The translations under genes and the position numbers were made by a program. The notes under the pieces are model-generated. The model made no database searches and was not told the DNA's origin. It saw only the letters and a list, made by a program, of their open reading frames with translations. From Prochlorococcus sp. MIT 0604 (lineage in GTDB: Bacteria > Cyanobacteriota > Cyanobacteriia > PCC-6307 > Cyanobiaceae): DNA of 64,000 nt. The stretch is from assembly GCF_000757845.1 (NCBI RefSeq), contig NZ_CP007753.1, forward strand, positions 1,116,001 to 1,180,000. The letters are read 5' to 3'. Shown piece after piece: positions 56,111 to 64,000 of the stretch (the stretch's first letter is position 1; each line of letters begins with the position of its first letter).

Positions 56111-56126
56111 ACCCAATAAAATGGGT
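56111..56126 (-). promoter_or_regulatory. hairpin in porin leader, ACCCA-N6-TGGGT
   Basis: The minus-strand leader forms a five-base GC-rich stem about 20 bases before the porin ATG, just after a -10-like TATAGT (about 56132). Followed by several T, it could be an mRNA-stabilising 5' stem or a short attenuator. GAGGT before the ATG serves as ribosome binding site. Confidence 0.4.
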
Positions 56127-56232
56127 AACTATACTGTATCGAGCGCAACAGAAAAGGAAAGGCATATAAGTTTCATTCCAATGTAACTTTTGATACCATT
56201 AACTTCTTTATTCTCTGAATATATCTTATGTA

Positions 56233-57102
56233 TTAATTCTTTATCAAAGGGAAGTTAAGGGATTCTCTGTCGTCTACCCATGACGATGCAACTTCTCTTG
56301 CTAATTTTCGAATCTTTTCAATATATTGTGCACGATCTGTAACTGAAATTACTCCTCTAGCATCAAGAAGGTTAAATGTATGACTACATTTCAAAACAAA
56401 ATCAAGCGCAGGGTAAGTTAATTTCTTTTCTATTAAAGAGATTGCCTCGGCTTGATAAATATCAAATAATTTCCTTAGATTATCAGGACTAGATTCTGTA
56501 AAATTATAAGAGCATTGATTTTTCTCAAATTGAAGCCAAATATCGCTATATTTCAAATCTTTGTTCCAATTTAAATCCCAAATACTTTCTTTATCCTGCA
56601 AAAACATTGCAATCCTCTCTAGTCCATAAGTGATTTCAATTGGAATTGGATGGCAATCTATCCCCCCGCATTGTTGGAAATAAGTAAATTGAGTGACTTC
56701 CATTCCGTCCAACCAAACTTCCCAACCTACACCCCAAGCTCCAAGTGTTGGAGACTCCCAATTATCTTCCACAAATCTTATGTCATGATTTCTAGAGTTA
56801 ATTCCTAGAGATTCTAGAGAAGTCAAATATTTTTCCTGAATTCCTTCCGGGGAAGGTTTAATTATCACTTGATATTGAAAATAATGTTGCGCCCTATTTG
56901 GATTATCGCCAAATCGCCCATCAGTAGGTCTTCTACATGGCTCGGCATATGCGACACTCCAAGGCTCAGGTCCAATAGCCCTTAAAAAAGTATGCGGATT
57001 CATTGTCCCAGCACCCTTTTCGGTATCATATGGCTGCATAATCAAACAACCTTCTTTTGACCAAAAATTATTTAAATCTTTAATTATATCCTGAAAAAAC
57101 AT
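56233..57102 (-). CDS. glyQ: glycyl-tRNA synthetase alpha subunit
   Basis: GlyQ is the catalytic subunit of the bacterial alpha2beta2 glycyl-tRNA synthetase (class II). Diagnostic blocks are [40 protein letters not shown] and [15 protein letters not shown]. At 289 aa it is full length. The beta subunit glyS is not in this window, so the pair is split in this genome. Confidence 0.97.
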   Translation of the reverse strand: MFFQDIIKDLNNFWSKEGCLIMQPYDTEKGAGTMNPHTFLRAIGPEPWSVAYAEPCRRPTDGRFGDNPNRAQHYFQYQVIIKPSPEGIQEKYLTSLESLGINSRNHDIRFVEDNWESPTLGAWGVGWEVWLDGMEVTQFTYFQQCGGIDCHPIPIEITYGLERIAMFLQDKESIWDLNWNKDLKYSDIWLQFEKNQCSYNFTESSPDNLRKLFDIYQAEAISLIEKKLTYPALDFVLKCSHTFNLLDARGVISVTDRAQYIEKIRKLAREVASSWVDDRESLNFPLIKN

Positions 57103-57259
57103 TTAATTAAAATAGTGGGAAAATTTAGATCAATGCCATTAGACATAATAACAAAGCTTTAAAGTAAAAAATATTTTGAAATCCAAGTACTCAAAAATAT
57201 AATCCGATAAAAAGCTGTCATTAAATTAGATCCTTGATAAAAAATAAATGATGAATTAA

Positions 57260-57646
57260 TTATGTAAAAAAATCTAATGGCAATGGTCCAAAAGTATTAG
57301 ATTCTTTAGCATCTTCGTCATACTGACATGTTATTAAAATTCCTTCTCCAAGACCTTTCTCGGATCTGACAAAAACATTACCAGTTTTTTGATTAGCTTT
57401 TAAAAAAACACCTCCTTCAGCATTTAGGGAACCTAGATTTCCAAATTTAATTGAGGAATATTTCTTAGAGATTGATTTTAATGCTTCAATAGCTCTCTTG
57501 TTGCCAGGTGCCATTATTCCTATTGTAATCCAATCGGCATTAAAAATATTTACCTCTAGTTCCTCGAAAAGTTTTTTTGCTTGACCATTTCTTAATTGAG
57601 GGGCAGTTCTAAGATTATTTAAATCGACTAATTTATTTATTTTCAT
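57260..57646 (-). CDS. DUF1824-family protein
   Basis: The cyanobacterial DUF1824 family is 120-150 aa and soluble. The start MKINKLVDLNNLRTAPQLRN and the core NADWITIGIMAPGNKRAIEALKS are typical. I place the start at ATG 57646, because the longer frame to 57721 would overlap the MIF gene (ends 57669) and adds non-conserved residues. It follows the MIF gene by 22 bases. Function unknown. Confidence 0.8.
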   Translation of the reverse strand: MKINKLVDLNNLRTAPQLRNGQAKKLFEELEVNIFNADWITIGIMAPGNKRAIEALKSISKKYSSIKFGNLGSLNAEGGVFLKANQKTGNVFVRSEKGLGEGILITCQYDEDAKESNTFGPLPLDFFT

Positions 57647-57668
57647 TAGCTTAGTATCCCAAAAATCC

Positions 57669-58001
57669 TTAACTGAATGTTCTTCCATTCCAAGCCCACA
57701 ACGAAGCTGGCACATCCTCAAAAGAAATATAAATCCTATCTATTGGGACCGCCATCTTCTCATTTACAAAATCTGATATTGGCTTTGCCATTTCTGAAGG
57801 ATTTATAGAACCTATTGATTTGATTTCTAAAAAGCAAGAAGGTGCCTCATCATTAAAATACATTTGGCAATTATCATCTATCTTCGCCATAACAAATCGT
57901 TTTGATTTGTTAGTTAAAGATGAAATTAGAATTGAAATTTCTTCGAGAAATTTTTCTTTATCATTTACCTTTGCTGAAGTCGAAACGTTAATATAGGGCA
58001 T
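57669..58001 (-). CDS. MIF-family tautomerase
   Basis: The protein begins MPYINVSTSAKV; after Met removal Pro is the N-terminal catalytic base of the tautomerase superfamily. SIGSINPSEM and WAWNGRTF complete the MIF signature, in a 110-aa chain that would trimerise. Prochlorococcus MIF homologues are known; the natural substrate is unclear (phenylpyruvate-type enols in vitro). It is the middle gene of a three-gene operon (58004 gene, MIF, DUF1824). Confidence 0.92.
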   Translation of the reverse strand: MPYINVSTSAKVNDKEKFLEEISILISSLTNKSKRFVMAKIDDNCQMYFNDEAPSCFLEIKSIGSINPSEMAKPISDFVNEKMAVPIDRIYISFEDVPASLWAWNGRTFS

Positions 58002-58003
58002 CT

Positions 58004-58177
58004 CTAGGCAGCAAAGTGATCTTCTTTAGCATCATTTTTCAGAAAAACAGTTTTATTTTTTAAATTTCTTTTTGATGAAAGATATGCCATATCGTATGAA
58101 CTTATTCCGTTTTTATAAGGATTGAAAAGAGCATTTTTAGACCTATTTTTTTTGCTCCTTTTAAACTCAATCATCAT
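58004..58177 (-). CDS. small basic protein upstream of MIF, 57 aa
   Basis: The product (MMIEFKRSKKNRSKNALFNP) is very basic in its first half and ends KEDHFAA. It has no membrane segment. It stops two bases before the MIF start, so co-transcription is very likely. The second Met could be the true start. Unrecognised; basic charge hints at nucleic-acid or acidic-partner binding. Confidence 0.5.
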   Translation of the reverse strand: MMIEFKRSKKNRSKNALFNPYKNGISSYDMAYLSSKRNLKNKTVFLKNDAKEDHFAA

Positions 58178-58327
58178 TATTAGATCATTATTTAATAATT
58201 TAACTTTTTTTAAATAGATGTCTAGTTTTTTTGAGAATTTTTAATTGATTAAAATAAAATATAACTCTAATACACAATTAGAATTTCAATTTATTAGATT
58301 TGCTAGAAATATTCTAAATTAATTATT

Positions 58328-58966
58328 TTGGAAGTCTTAAATAATTATCAAAGGAAAAAAATTGATGAGAGTAATGATGAAGAATTTTATTCTGATCCAA
58401 AATTTGTTTATCACTTAGATGCAAACTTCAGGCAAAATCTATCAAATCTATACGAAAGAGAAATTGATAATTGTTCAACTGTCCTAGATTTAATGTCAAG
58501 CTGGGATAGTTATTTACCTAAAGGGAAAAAATATAAAAAAGTAATTGGACATGGTTTAAACAAACAAGAACTTGAAAAAAACAAAATTTTTGATTCTTAT
58601 TGGATACAAAATTTTAATTTAAGTCAACAAATTCCGCTAGGTAAAGAAAGCATTGACTATTGCTTGATGGTGGCAGCATGGCAATATTTACAATATCCAG
58701 AGAATTTAACCAAAGAAATTGCAAGAATATTAAATAGTCAAGGCAAAATAATTATTGCTTTTTCAAACAGAGCATTTTGGCATAAAGCTCCTAAAATATG
58801 GACTTCATCTACTGAAGAAGAGAGGGTACAATATGTACGCAAAGTATTAATCTGCAACGGATTTAATGAGCCAAAAATTATCAAGAAGTTTACTGAACCA
58901 ACAGTTAATATTTTTAATTTTTTAAATAAAGACCCATTTTATTGTTTAATCGCAACTAAGGAATAG
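58328..58966 (+). CDS. SAM-dependent methyltransferase-like protein
   Basis: The 212-aa protein starts with TTG (58328). The early part contains NCSTVLDLMSSWDSYLP, a type-I methyltransferase strand with Asp-Leu but without the usual Gly-rich loop (SSW instead of GCG). VIGHGLNKQELE and DYCLMVAAWQYLQYPENLT match motifs II and post II. So the fold is a methyltransferase, but the loop is unusual. The substrate is unknown. Confidence 0.7.
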   Translation: MEVLNNYQRKKIDESNDEEFYSDPKFVYHLDANFRQNLSNLYEREIDNCSTVLDLMSSWDSYLPKGKKYKKVIGHGLNKQELEKNKIFDSYWIQNFNLSQQIPLGKESIDYCLMVAAWQYLQYPENLTKEIARILNSQGKIIIAFSNRAFWHKAPKIWTSSTEEERVQYVRKVLICNGFNEPKIIKKFTEPTVNIFNFLNKDPFYCLIATKE

Positions 58967-59075
58967 ATTTTTAATTGCATTGAACTAAACAACAATTCTG
59001 TGAAAATTTTATCAACTATTTTTCATAGCCATACTTTAAAATTTTTACTAATATTGGGTAGTTAAATTTAATCAT

Positions 59076-59321
59076 ATGGGTTCTAAAAGAGAAAAATATC
59101 CTGAAAAATGCCCTTGGGATCTAGGACCTAATCAGCATTTAGCCAAAGAAGAGAACTGGACTTTAAGATTAGGAGAGGCAAATGTATGCTTTAGCAAAAA
59201 TAAATTAGATAATAATTATTTTCATGTAATTAGTAATGAAAATGAAGAGCAAATTCTAGCTTTTAGAGCGAGACTCCTATATCAAAAACTACTTGATAAA
59301 GGGTTTAGATTGGTTGAATAA
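59076..59321 (+). CDS. conserved small protein, 81 aa
   Basis: MGSKREKYPEKCPWDLGPNQ is a distinctive Pro/Trp-rich N-terminus, followed by a small alpha/beta part (LRLGEANVCFSKNKL, then a helix AFRARLLYQKLLDKG). It converges on the DUF3386 gene with four bases between. No function is recognised. Confidence 0.6.
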   Translation: MGSKREKYPEKCPWDLGPNQHLAKEENWTLRLGEANVCFSKNKLDNNYFHVISNENEEQILAFRARLLYQKLLDKGFRLVE

Positions 59322-59325
59322 AACC

Positions 59326-59982
59326 CTAATTTAATAAGCATATATCCTCGAAAACAAACTTTTGCGTCTCTTCTTCTTGTTTTTTGTTTAGGTATTTTAT
59401 TTTTCTCGAATTTAATATCCAATAATCGTCTTTACCTATATTTGTAAATTCATCCTCGTATTCCAATTTTTGAGAATTTGCCTTAAGTGTATCTGGATCA
59501 ATTTGTTGACTACAATATTCTTTACTAAGGGAACCGATTCCTGTATCTAAGAATTCTTCAACAAAAATTTCAATTATAGTTCCATGAATTTTTCTATAGA
59601 CCATATTAATGCAGTCATTTTTAACTCTATATTTATCACCTTGATTCTTACCTGAAACACTCATTTCAATCCCACTTTCAGAATTTTTGAGTAAATTAAA
59701 ACTATTTTCTGAATGAATAGAATTAAATTCTCTCTTTACCCGGTGTATACACACTTCAAATAACTGAGAAGCAATACTTTTAACAATTTTCTCATCTTCT
59801 ATTTTTTGAATATTTGGTTTAAAGTCTTTACCTAATAAGAATTCGCCTTCATGAATATTATTATTATTAACAAAAAAAATACATTTGCCTTTGTAACCAT
59901 TAAATTCATTATTCCAAGTGTACCTATTTTCATAAGCCTTTCTGAAAATCTCTTTACAATTAATTTCTCTTAGAATCTCCAT
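59326..59982 (-). CDS. DUF3386-family protein
   Basis: The N-terminal AYENRYTWNNEFNGYKGKC is the hallmark of the cyanobacterial/chloroplast DUF3386 family. The rest (218 aa in all) is beta-rich and ends in the WILNSRKIKYL segment. The family is of unknown function; no active-site pattern is visible. It lies just downstream of the pcb terminator. Confidence 0.78.
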   Translation of the reverse strand: MEILREINCKEIFRKAYENRYTWNNEFNGYKGKCIFFVNNNNIHEGEFLLGKDFKPNIQKIEDEKIVKSIASQLFEVCIHRVKREFNSIHSENSFNLLKNSESGIEMSVSGKNQGDKYRVKNDCINMVYRKIHGTIIEIFVEEFLDTGIGSLSKEYCSQQIDPDTLKANSQKLEYEDEFTNIGKDDYWILNSRKIKYLNKKQEEETQKFVFEDICLLN

Positions 59983-60012
59983 TAATTTATTAAATAATTT
60001 AAATAAGTCTAC

Positions 60013-60048
60013 AAAAAAAAACCTCCCTATTATAAGGAGAGGTTTTTT
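60013..60048. terminator. terminator between pcb and DUF3386
   Basis: The stem AACCTC.CCT/AGG.GAGGTT (one bulged base) has A and T runs on both sides. It lies 13 bases after the pcb stop on the minus strand and would also stop plus-strand read-through. Confidence 0.8.
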
Positions 60049-60060
60049 TATTAGATTAAA

Positions 60061-61119
60061 CTAGTTTTGGGTAATTTTTGTATTTTCAATATTGTCAAAT
60101 GCTTGACCAATTTTCTTAAAGTCAAATCCCATTGCTCTTAATGCATGCCAAAGATGACCTTGTAAGAAAAAGAATCCCAAATAGAAATGAGTATTAGCTA
60201 GCCAAGCTCTTGAGCTATATGCTCCTGAACCTAAATCAACCGTATCAGTAAAATAAGGTGCGAATTCAAATTGAAGCTTTAAAGGCTCTCCATAAAGATC
60301 AACTGGATATATTGTGGTATTTGAAGCACACCAAAAAGCAGCTACAAAAGCCATATAAGAAACACCAACTACTGAGTATGAAAGAATAGCCTCAGCGCCA
60401 AGTAATCCCTTTCCTTTAAATTCTGTATATTCTCCAAATTGTTTAGTACAAATATGGAAAACTCCTCCAATTATTTCAAGAAAAGCTAGGAAAGCATGAC
60501 CTCCCATAACATCTTCAAGACTATCTATTTTTAGAAAATCAAATTGATGATTCCATATAGCCGCGATGTCTAAATTGTAAACAACTTGTCTTGTAGATCC
60601 TATCGCTGGGTCATAAATTCCATGAATGCGAGCCCATTCGACAAACATTATTGCTCCAAGGCCAAGAAAGATCAGATGGTGACCAAGAATAAATGTCAAT
60701 TTGTCTGGATCATCCCACTCGAAATCAAATTTTTGTGGCTTACTATTCTCTGGATAATCTCCAAGATCGCCTGCAAATTTATTGGAATGTAATAATCCTC
60801 CAGCACCTAACACCGCTGAAAAAATTAGATGTAATGTGCAAATTACAACAATTCCATATGGTTCTGTAATAACACCATTTTCAATTCCACCAATTCCAAT
60901 ACCCGCAAGGTGAGGCAAAACAATTGCTTTCTGTGCACCCATTGGAATACTAGCGTCGTAACGAGCTAATTCGAATAATCCAAAAGCTCCTGCCCAAAAC
61001 ATCATTAAACCTGCATGGGCAGCATGAGCTGCTATGAATTTACCTGAACGGCCAACAACACCAGAATTCCCTGCGTACCAGTCATAGGTGACATCAGATT
61101 TTCCGTAAGTTTGTAACAC
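60061..61119 (-). CDS. pcb: Pcb/IsiA-type chlorophyll-binding antenna protein
   Basis: The 352-aa six-helix antenna is related to CP43 and IsiA and binds divinyl chlorophylls in Prochlorococcus. MLQTYGKSDVTYDWYAGNSG, then HAAHAGLMMFWAGAFGLFEL, EWDDPDKLTFILGHHLIF and FFFLQGHLWHALRAMGFDF show the paired His residues and absence of the CP43 lumenal loop. The N-terminal half (AGLMMFWAGAFGLFE) is closer to IsiA than the PcbA sequence I remember from MED4. It is directly behind flavodoxin, echoing the isiAB arrangement, which suggests iron-stress induction. Confidence 0.93.
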   Translation of the reverse strand: MLQTYGKSDVTYDWYAGNSGVVGRSGKFIAAHAAHAGLMMFWAGAFGLFELARYDASIPMGAQKAIVLPHLAGIGIGGIENGVITEPYGIVVICTLHLIFSAVLGAGGLLHSNKFAGDLGDYPENSKPQKFDFEWDDPDKLTFILGHHLIFLGLGAIMFVEWARIHGIYDPAIGSTRQVVYNLDIAAIWNHQFDFLKIDSLEDVMGGHAFLAFLEIIGGVFHICTKQFGEYTEFKGKGLLGAEAILSYSVVGVSYMAFVAAFWCASNTTIYPVDLYGEPLKLQFEFAPYFTDTVDLGSGAYSSRAWLANTHFYLGFFFLQGHLWHALRAMGFDFKKIGQAFDNIENTKITQN

Positions 61120-61262
61120 TTGATTTAAGTAAACAGCAAGTTGAGCTTATTGCTTATCAGATGGTTTTTTACATGATCTTTACAGATTTAATTACTTTTG
61201 TAAAAAAAACATATTTTGAAAGAACAAATGTTACAAACTTGGGAAGTAATATCTTTGAAAGC

Positions 61263-61787
61263 TTACGCCAATGAAGGGATTTCACCCTTTAGCTGAGAAG
61301 CCCATGTCTCAAGACGTGAATCAGTCAAATCAGATTCACTATCCTCATCGAGAGGTAAACCACAAAAGCTCTCTCCGATAACACTTTTAGACTCATCAAA
61401 TGTGTAAGAGGATTTATCTACATAACCAACCATTTCAGCGCCTGCTTTAGTGAAGTAGCTATGAAGTTCTTCCATTGCATCACAATAGTTTTCTGTATAC
61501 GTAGAAGAATCGCCTAAACCAAAAATAGCAACTTTTTTTCCTGATAGACTTAGTTCACCAATGTCTTCTAGGATTGAATCCCATGCAGTTCCTGATCTTT
61601 CTTCATCAGCACCAGTATTCCAAGTAGGTATCCCACAGATAATTCCATCAAGACTTTCAAATTCCGAAAGATCATCCACATCAGACACATCTTTGGGTGC
61701 CTCTGCTGAAGAGATAAAGTTGTGAAGACGATCAGCTACGTCTTCAGTTTTTCCAGTTGTAGTTGCGTAATAAATTCCTACAGTCAT
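61263..61787 (-). CDS. isiB: flavodoxin
   Basis: Long-chain flavodoxin of 174 aa that replaces ferredoxin under iron limitation. The FMN phosphate loop is YATTTGKTEDVA (residues 7-18), with CGIPTWNTGAD and GLGDSSTYTENYCDAM forming the isoalloxazine and long-chain insert regions. It is very acidic, as expected. It is upstream of pcb, with 143 bases between and no terminator visible, so they may share a transcript. It is divergent from the 61928 gene. Confidence 0.97.
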   Translation of the reverse strand: MTVGIYYATTTGKTEDVADRLHNFISSAEAPKDVSDVDDLSEFESLDGIICGIPTWNTGADEERSGTAWDSILEDIGELSLSGKKVAIFGLGDSSTYTENYCDAMEELHSYFTKAGAEMVGYVDKSSYTFDESKSVIGESFCGLPLDEDSESDLTDSRLETWASQLKGEIPSLA

Positions 61788-61927
61788 AACTTCAAAATGT
61801 TTACATTAAAATAATAAAATCTAAAAACGTTAAATTAATTTCTTTAAAAACTTTTTCATGTAAAATTTTATACTAATCAAGGTAAGAAAAATTTTTTGAG
61901 AATAATTTATAAAACATTTAAATCATC

Positions 61928-62662
61928 GTGACTGACAAATTTCAAAATAATATCAATCATCTTGTTGAGGAATTTAACTTTAATGGGCAGAAAAAATTCA
62001 AATTAATTATTTTATTTGGTTTATTGGGAGATTTTGATAGCTTTGAATATGCAATAAATTTGAAAAGTTTTATTGATAATAATCAAGATAAAAATTTAGA
62101 TATTTTTGCAATTGCTATTGGGAACCAAAATGGGAAAGAAAAATTTTGTAACTTTACTGGCTTTCGTAAAGAAAATTTAATAGTCGTTTCTGATAACAAA
62201 ATTCATAATAATCTTCAAGCCTCGACAGGATTAGATATAGGTTTAGGAGGTTGGATCAATATGCTTTTGATGTTATCTGGAATAAATTCTTTAAAAACAA
62301 TCAAAGAAGTTACTAGAGGTTATCTCGGAGATCGGAAAGCAAAGCAAATCTATTCAGAATTTGACAAAATTGAAGTCTTTAAATTTTTAAAATTTTCAGG
62401 TAATTCATTTAGACAGGTTTTCGGAGATGGTTATTTGAGACCATTTGAATTGGCAACATTTAGATTAAACAACATGAACGAAATAATTAAAAATTGGAGT
62501 GATTATATTCTTAACGAAAAATACCTTCCTCAAAGAGGGGCTTCTTTTTTATTGAATAATAAAAATCAAGTAATTTATAAATTTTTTTCTAATGATGTGC
62601 TTGGATATTCATCAAACATGAGGAACCCCTTAGGATTTCTAACTGATTTAATTAAAGAATAA
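61928..62662 (+). CDS. peroxiredoxin-like (AhpC/TSA_2-type) protein
   Basis: The start is GTG (61928). The 244-aa thioredoxin-like protein has IILFGLLGDFDSFEYAINL near the start and ends GYSSNMRNPLGFLTDL. It resembles the PRXL2/AhpC-TSA antioxidant family common in cyanobacteria. A catalytic Cys is not in the canonical position; the only obvious Cys is in KFCNFTGF. It may therefore be a non-catalytic or reshaped member. It is upstream of a SemiSWEET gene. Confidence 0.7.
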   Translation: MTDKFQNNINHLVEEFNFNGQKKFKLIILFGLLGDFDSFEYAINLKSFIDNNQDKNLDIFAIAIGNQNGKEKFCNFTGFRKENLIVVSDNKIHNNLQASTGLDIGLGGWINMLLMLSGINSLKTIKEVTRGYLGDRKAKQIYSEFDKIEVFKFLKFSGNSFRQVFGDGYLRPFELATFRLNNMNEIIKNWSDYILNEKYLPQRGASFLLNNKNQVIYKFFSNDVLGYSSNMRNPLGFLTDLIKE

Positions 62663-62676
62663 TTTTTAAACATTTT

Positions 62677-62934
62677 ATGAATGAAGACATATTTGGATAT
62701 CTTGCCGCGATTTTAACAACAGCGGCATTTTTACCTCAATTGTTAAAAACTTTAAAAACAAAAAAGGCAGAAGATGTCTCATTGACAACATTAATAATGT
62801 TTATTATCGGAGTTTTGTCTTGGATTATTTATGGTTATAAAATTTCATCTACACCAATATTGATTGCAAATTTAATAACTCTGATCTTAAATTTATTGAT
62901 ATTAATCTCAAAAGTATATTTTTCAAAAAACTAA
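62677..62934 (+). CDS. SemiSWEET (PQ-loop) sugar transporter
   Basis: An 85-aa three-helix protein with the PQ-loop motif AAFLPQLLKTLKTKKAEDVS in helix 1. SemiSWEETs dimerise to move sugars or related small molecules by passive transport. The length, helix count and PQ motif all agree. It lies 14 bases after the peroxiredoxin-like gene and may be co-transcribed with it. Confidence 0.88.
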   Translation: MNEDIFGYLAAILTTAAFLPQLLKTLKTKKAEDVSLTTLIMFIIGVLSWIIYGYKISSTPILIANLITLILNLLILISKVYFSKN

Positions 62935-63019
62935 ATTGAGTAAAAATTTATTCTAAAAGTTTTAAGTTTTAGATCTATTACTTAAATCTTGATTAAGATA
63001 GACTAAAAATTTACTGATC

Positions 63020-63244
63020 TTGAAAACTTCAAAATGCTGGGTTTGGTTTAAAGGTAGTCTTAACAAGGGTGGATATTGGAAAGAAGGGTTTACTTGTACT
63101 TTTGATGAGAGCCCAGGGGTTTTAATAGAAAGTCCTGCTTACGTAACTTGTAGAGTTCCTTCATGGAGAGTTTTAACAAGAGAGCCAGAGAATTTATATA
63201 AATCTCCTCAAATCCCTGAAAAAGCGATATGGAAAATAATATAA
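63020..63244 (+). CDS. small hypothetical protein, 74 aa
   Basis: The start is TTG at 63020. The protein is Trp/Cys/Pro-rich (KCWVWFKGSLNKGGYWKEGF, TCTFDESPGVLIESPAYVTC, RVPSWRVL), probably a compact beta fold. It vaguely resembles the DUF1651 group but lacks its C-terminal Trp helix. Unrecognised. Confidence 0.5.
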   Translation: MKTSKCWVWFKGSLNKGGYWKEGFTCTFDESPGVLIESPAYVTCRVPSWRVLTREPENLYKSPQIPEKAIWKII

Positions 63245-63251
63245 ATTTTCA

Positions 63252-63341
63252 ATGCGAAATAAAAACTTTTTGACTGAACTACGGCAAGTTAATATTGCTT
63301 TATTAAAAACTTTATTAATACCATCTACTCTCTTTTCATAA
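63252..63341 (+). CDS. possible 29-aa ORF or displaced N-terminus of AEC carrier
   Basis: MRNKNFLTELRQVNIALLKT ends in a hydrophobic LLIPSTLFS before TAA at 63339-63341. Its stop overlaps an ATA in the AEC frame as ATAA. It may be a leader peptide, a chance ORF or the true N-terminus separated by a frameshift. Confidence 0.3.
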   Translation: MRNKNFLTELRQVNIALLKTLLIPSTLFS

Positions 63342-64000
63342 ATATTATCCCCTTTTTAATCTTTGGTTTTCTTCTGGGAAAACAAAACCCAAAGATTTCA
63401 AAATATATTGCAAGACCTCTAATAAGATTTGGCATTCCATTAAGTGTCATGGGTCTCCTACTAAAGGAAGGTATAGATATAAACCTAATTAAAAGTGCAT
63501 TTTTAGCATTCTCAATAATTGGATTTTCAATAGCTTTAATAAACATAATCCCAATACTTAAAAAGAGGCTTCCAAATTACTCTTTGCAGTTGGCAGGTCT
63601 AATAGGTAATACATCATTTCTTGGGATACCCATTGCAATAGCTCTTCTACCTTCAACAACTATCAACTTTACTATTGGATTTGATTTAGGAACAACACTT
63701 TTCGCTTGGATATTTGGACCTTTTTTTCTTCAAAAAAAATCCAACAACGAGAACATACCAAATATGAAGAGATTTTTAAATGCATTGATAAATAGTCCTG
63801 CATCAAGAGGGATAATTGGCGTACTTTTTGCATATCTTTTCCAAATAGATGAAATATTAGGTAATTACCTTTGGATTCCTGCAAGAATAGTTATTGCTTT
63901 AGCAATAATAATTGTGGGCACAAGACTTGGAATAATCGCGAATCAAAATGGAAGGATATTAGATCTAGATGAAGAAATTAAATACTCAATTTTATTAAAG
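63302..64000 (+). CDS. AEC (auxin efflux carrier) family transporter, 3' end outside window
   Basis: The frame encodes about five helices: NIIPFLIFGFLLGKQNPKIS, ARPLIRFGIPLSVMGLLL, LAGLIGNTSFLGIPIAIALL (with the conserved GN-x-x-x-LG-x-P motif) and more, typical of the N-terminal half of AEC/BASS-like carriers. It is cut by the window end. No ATG, GTG or TTG precedes the first helix; the frame opens after TAA at 63290. Candidate starts are ATT 63302 (MKNFINTIYSLF) and ATA 63338. A 29-aa ORF in another frame (63252-63341) could be the true N-terminus if there is a frameshift. Confidence 0.75.
   Translation, partial: MKNFINTIYSLFINIIPFLIFGFLLGKQNPKISKYIARPLIRFGIPLSVMGLLLKEGIDINLIKSAFLAFSIIGFSIALINIIPILKKRLPNYSLQLAGLIGNTSFLGIPIAIALLPSTTINFTIGFDLGTTLFAWIFGPFFLQKKSNNENIPNMKRFLNALINSPASRGIIGVLFAYLFQIDEILGNYLWIPARIVIALAIIIVGTRLGIIANQNGRILDLDEEIKYSILLK

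Overview
The window looks like a chromosome segment of a high-light-adapted, low-GC Prochlorococcus. It is very AT-rich and has tightly packed small genes. It carries genes typical of that lineage: psbD-psbC, an IsiA-like Pcb antenna gene beside flavodoxin, several tiny high-light-inducible (hli) genes, ycf4, ycf39, petM, an NTRC-type thioredoxin reductase, a MIF-family tautomerase and FutA/IdiA. Many lineage-specific ORFs of 40-100 residues lie between them.

Layout. 1-9 kb: small hypothetical genes, an Nramp-like transporter with altered metal-site motifs, an NSS symporter, SelO and a secreted cupin. 9-13.9 kb: small-gene zone with four hli genes (one reverse, three forward in a tight run) and strong terminators. 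13.9-26.2 kb: core genes ychF, an RND/HlyD-type adaptor, polA, cysS, dxr, a thin-fold ferredoxin, a YheT-like hydrolase and pntB/pntAB/pntAA. 26.3-36 kb: NTRC, infA, ycf39, petM, ilvH, a cyclophilin lipoprotein, ycf4 and psbDC. 36-42 kb: maf, cobQ, a 2Fe-2S ferredoxin, a large beta-barrel protein, tiny ORFs and a 2OG oxygenase.

42.5-52.5 kb is the main accessory region. It ends at the 3' end of tRNA-Ser(CGA). A 13-bp copy of that tRNA end recurs at 45186 and a 9-bp copy at 42486, so the island appears to hold two modules. The left module is one Mrr-nuclease/SF2-helicase gene bracketed by arrays of a 12-bp repeat. The right module has three overlapping secreted-protein genes (one LprI/DUF1311-like), a Type III-like mod/res pair and two tiny acidic genes. 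No integrase is present in the window. This resembles tRNA-associated mobile islands known in Prochlorococcus (tycheposons) and is the best candidate for a new composite system.

52.6-64 kb is iron-linked: futA diverges from piuC across a region with two palindromes, followed by a small secreted protein, a porin, glyQ, a MIF tautomerase/DUF1824 operon, an IsiA-like pcb behind flavodoxin, a peroxiredoxin-like protein, a SemiSWEET and the start of an AEC carrier cut by the window end.

Two reading frames (the cyclophilin lipoprotein and the AEC carrier) lack any ATG/GTG/TTG at their natural N-terminus. Both carry an ATA that overlaps an upstream stop codon as ATAA.
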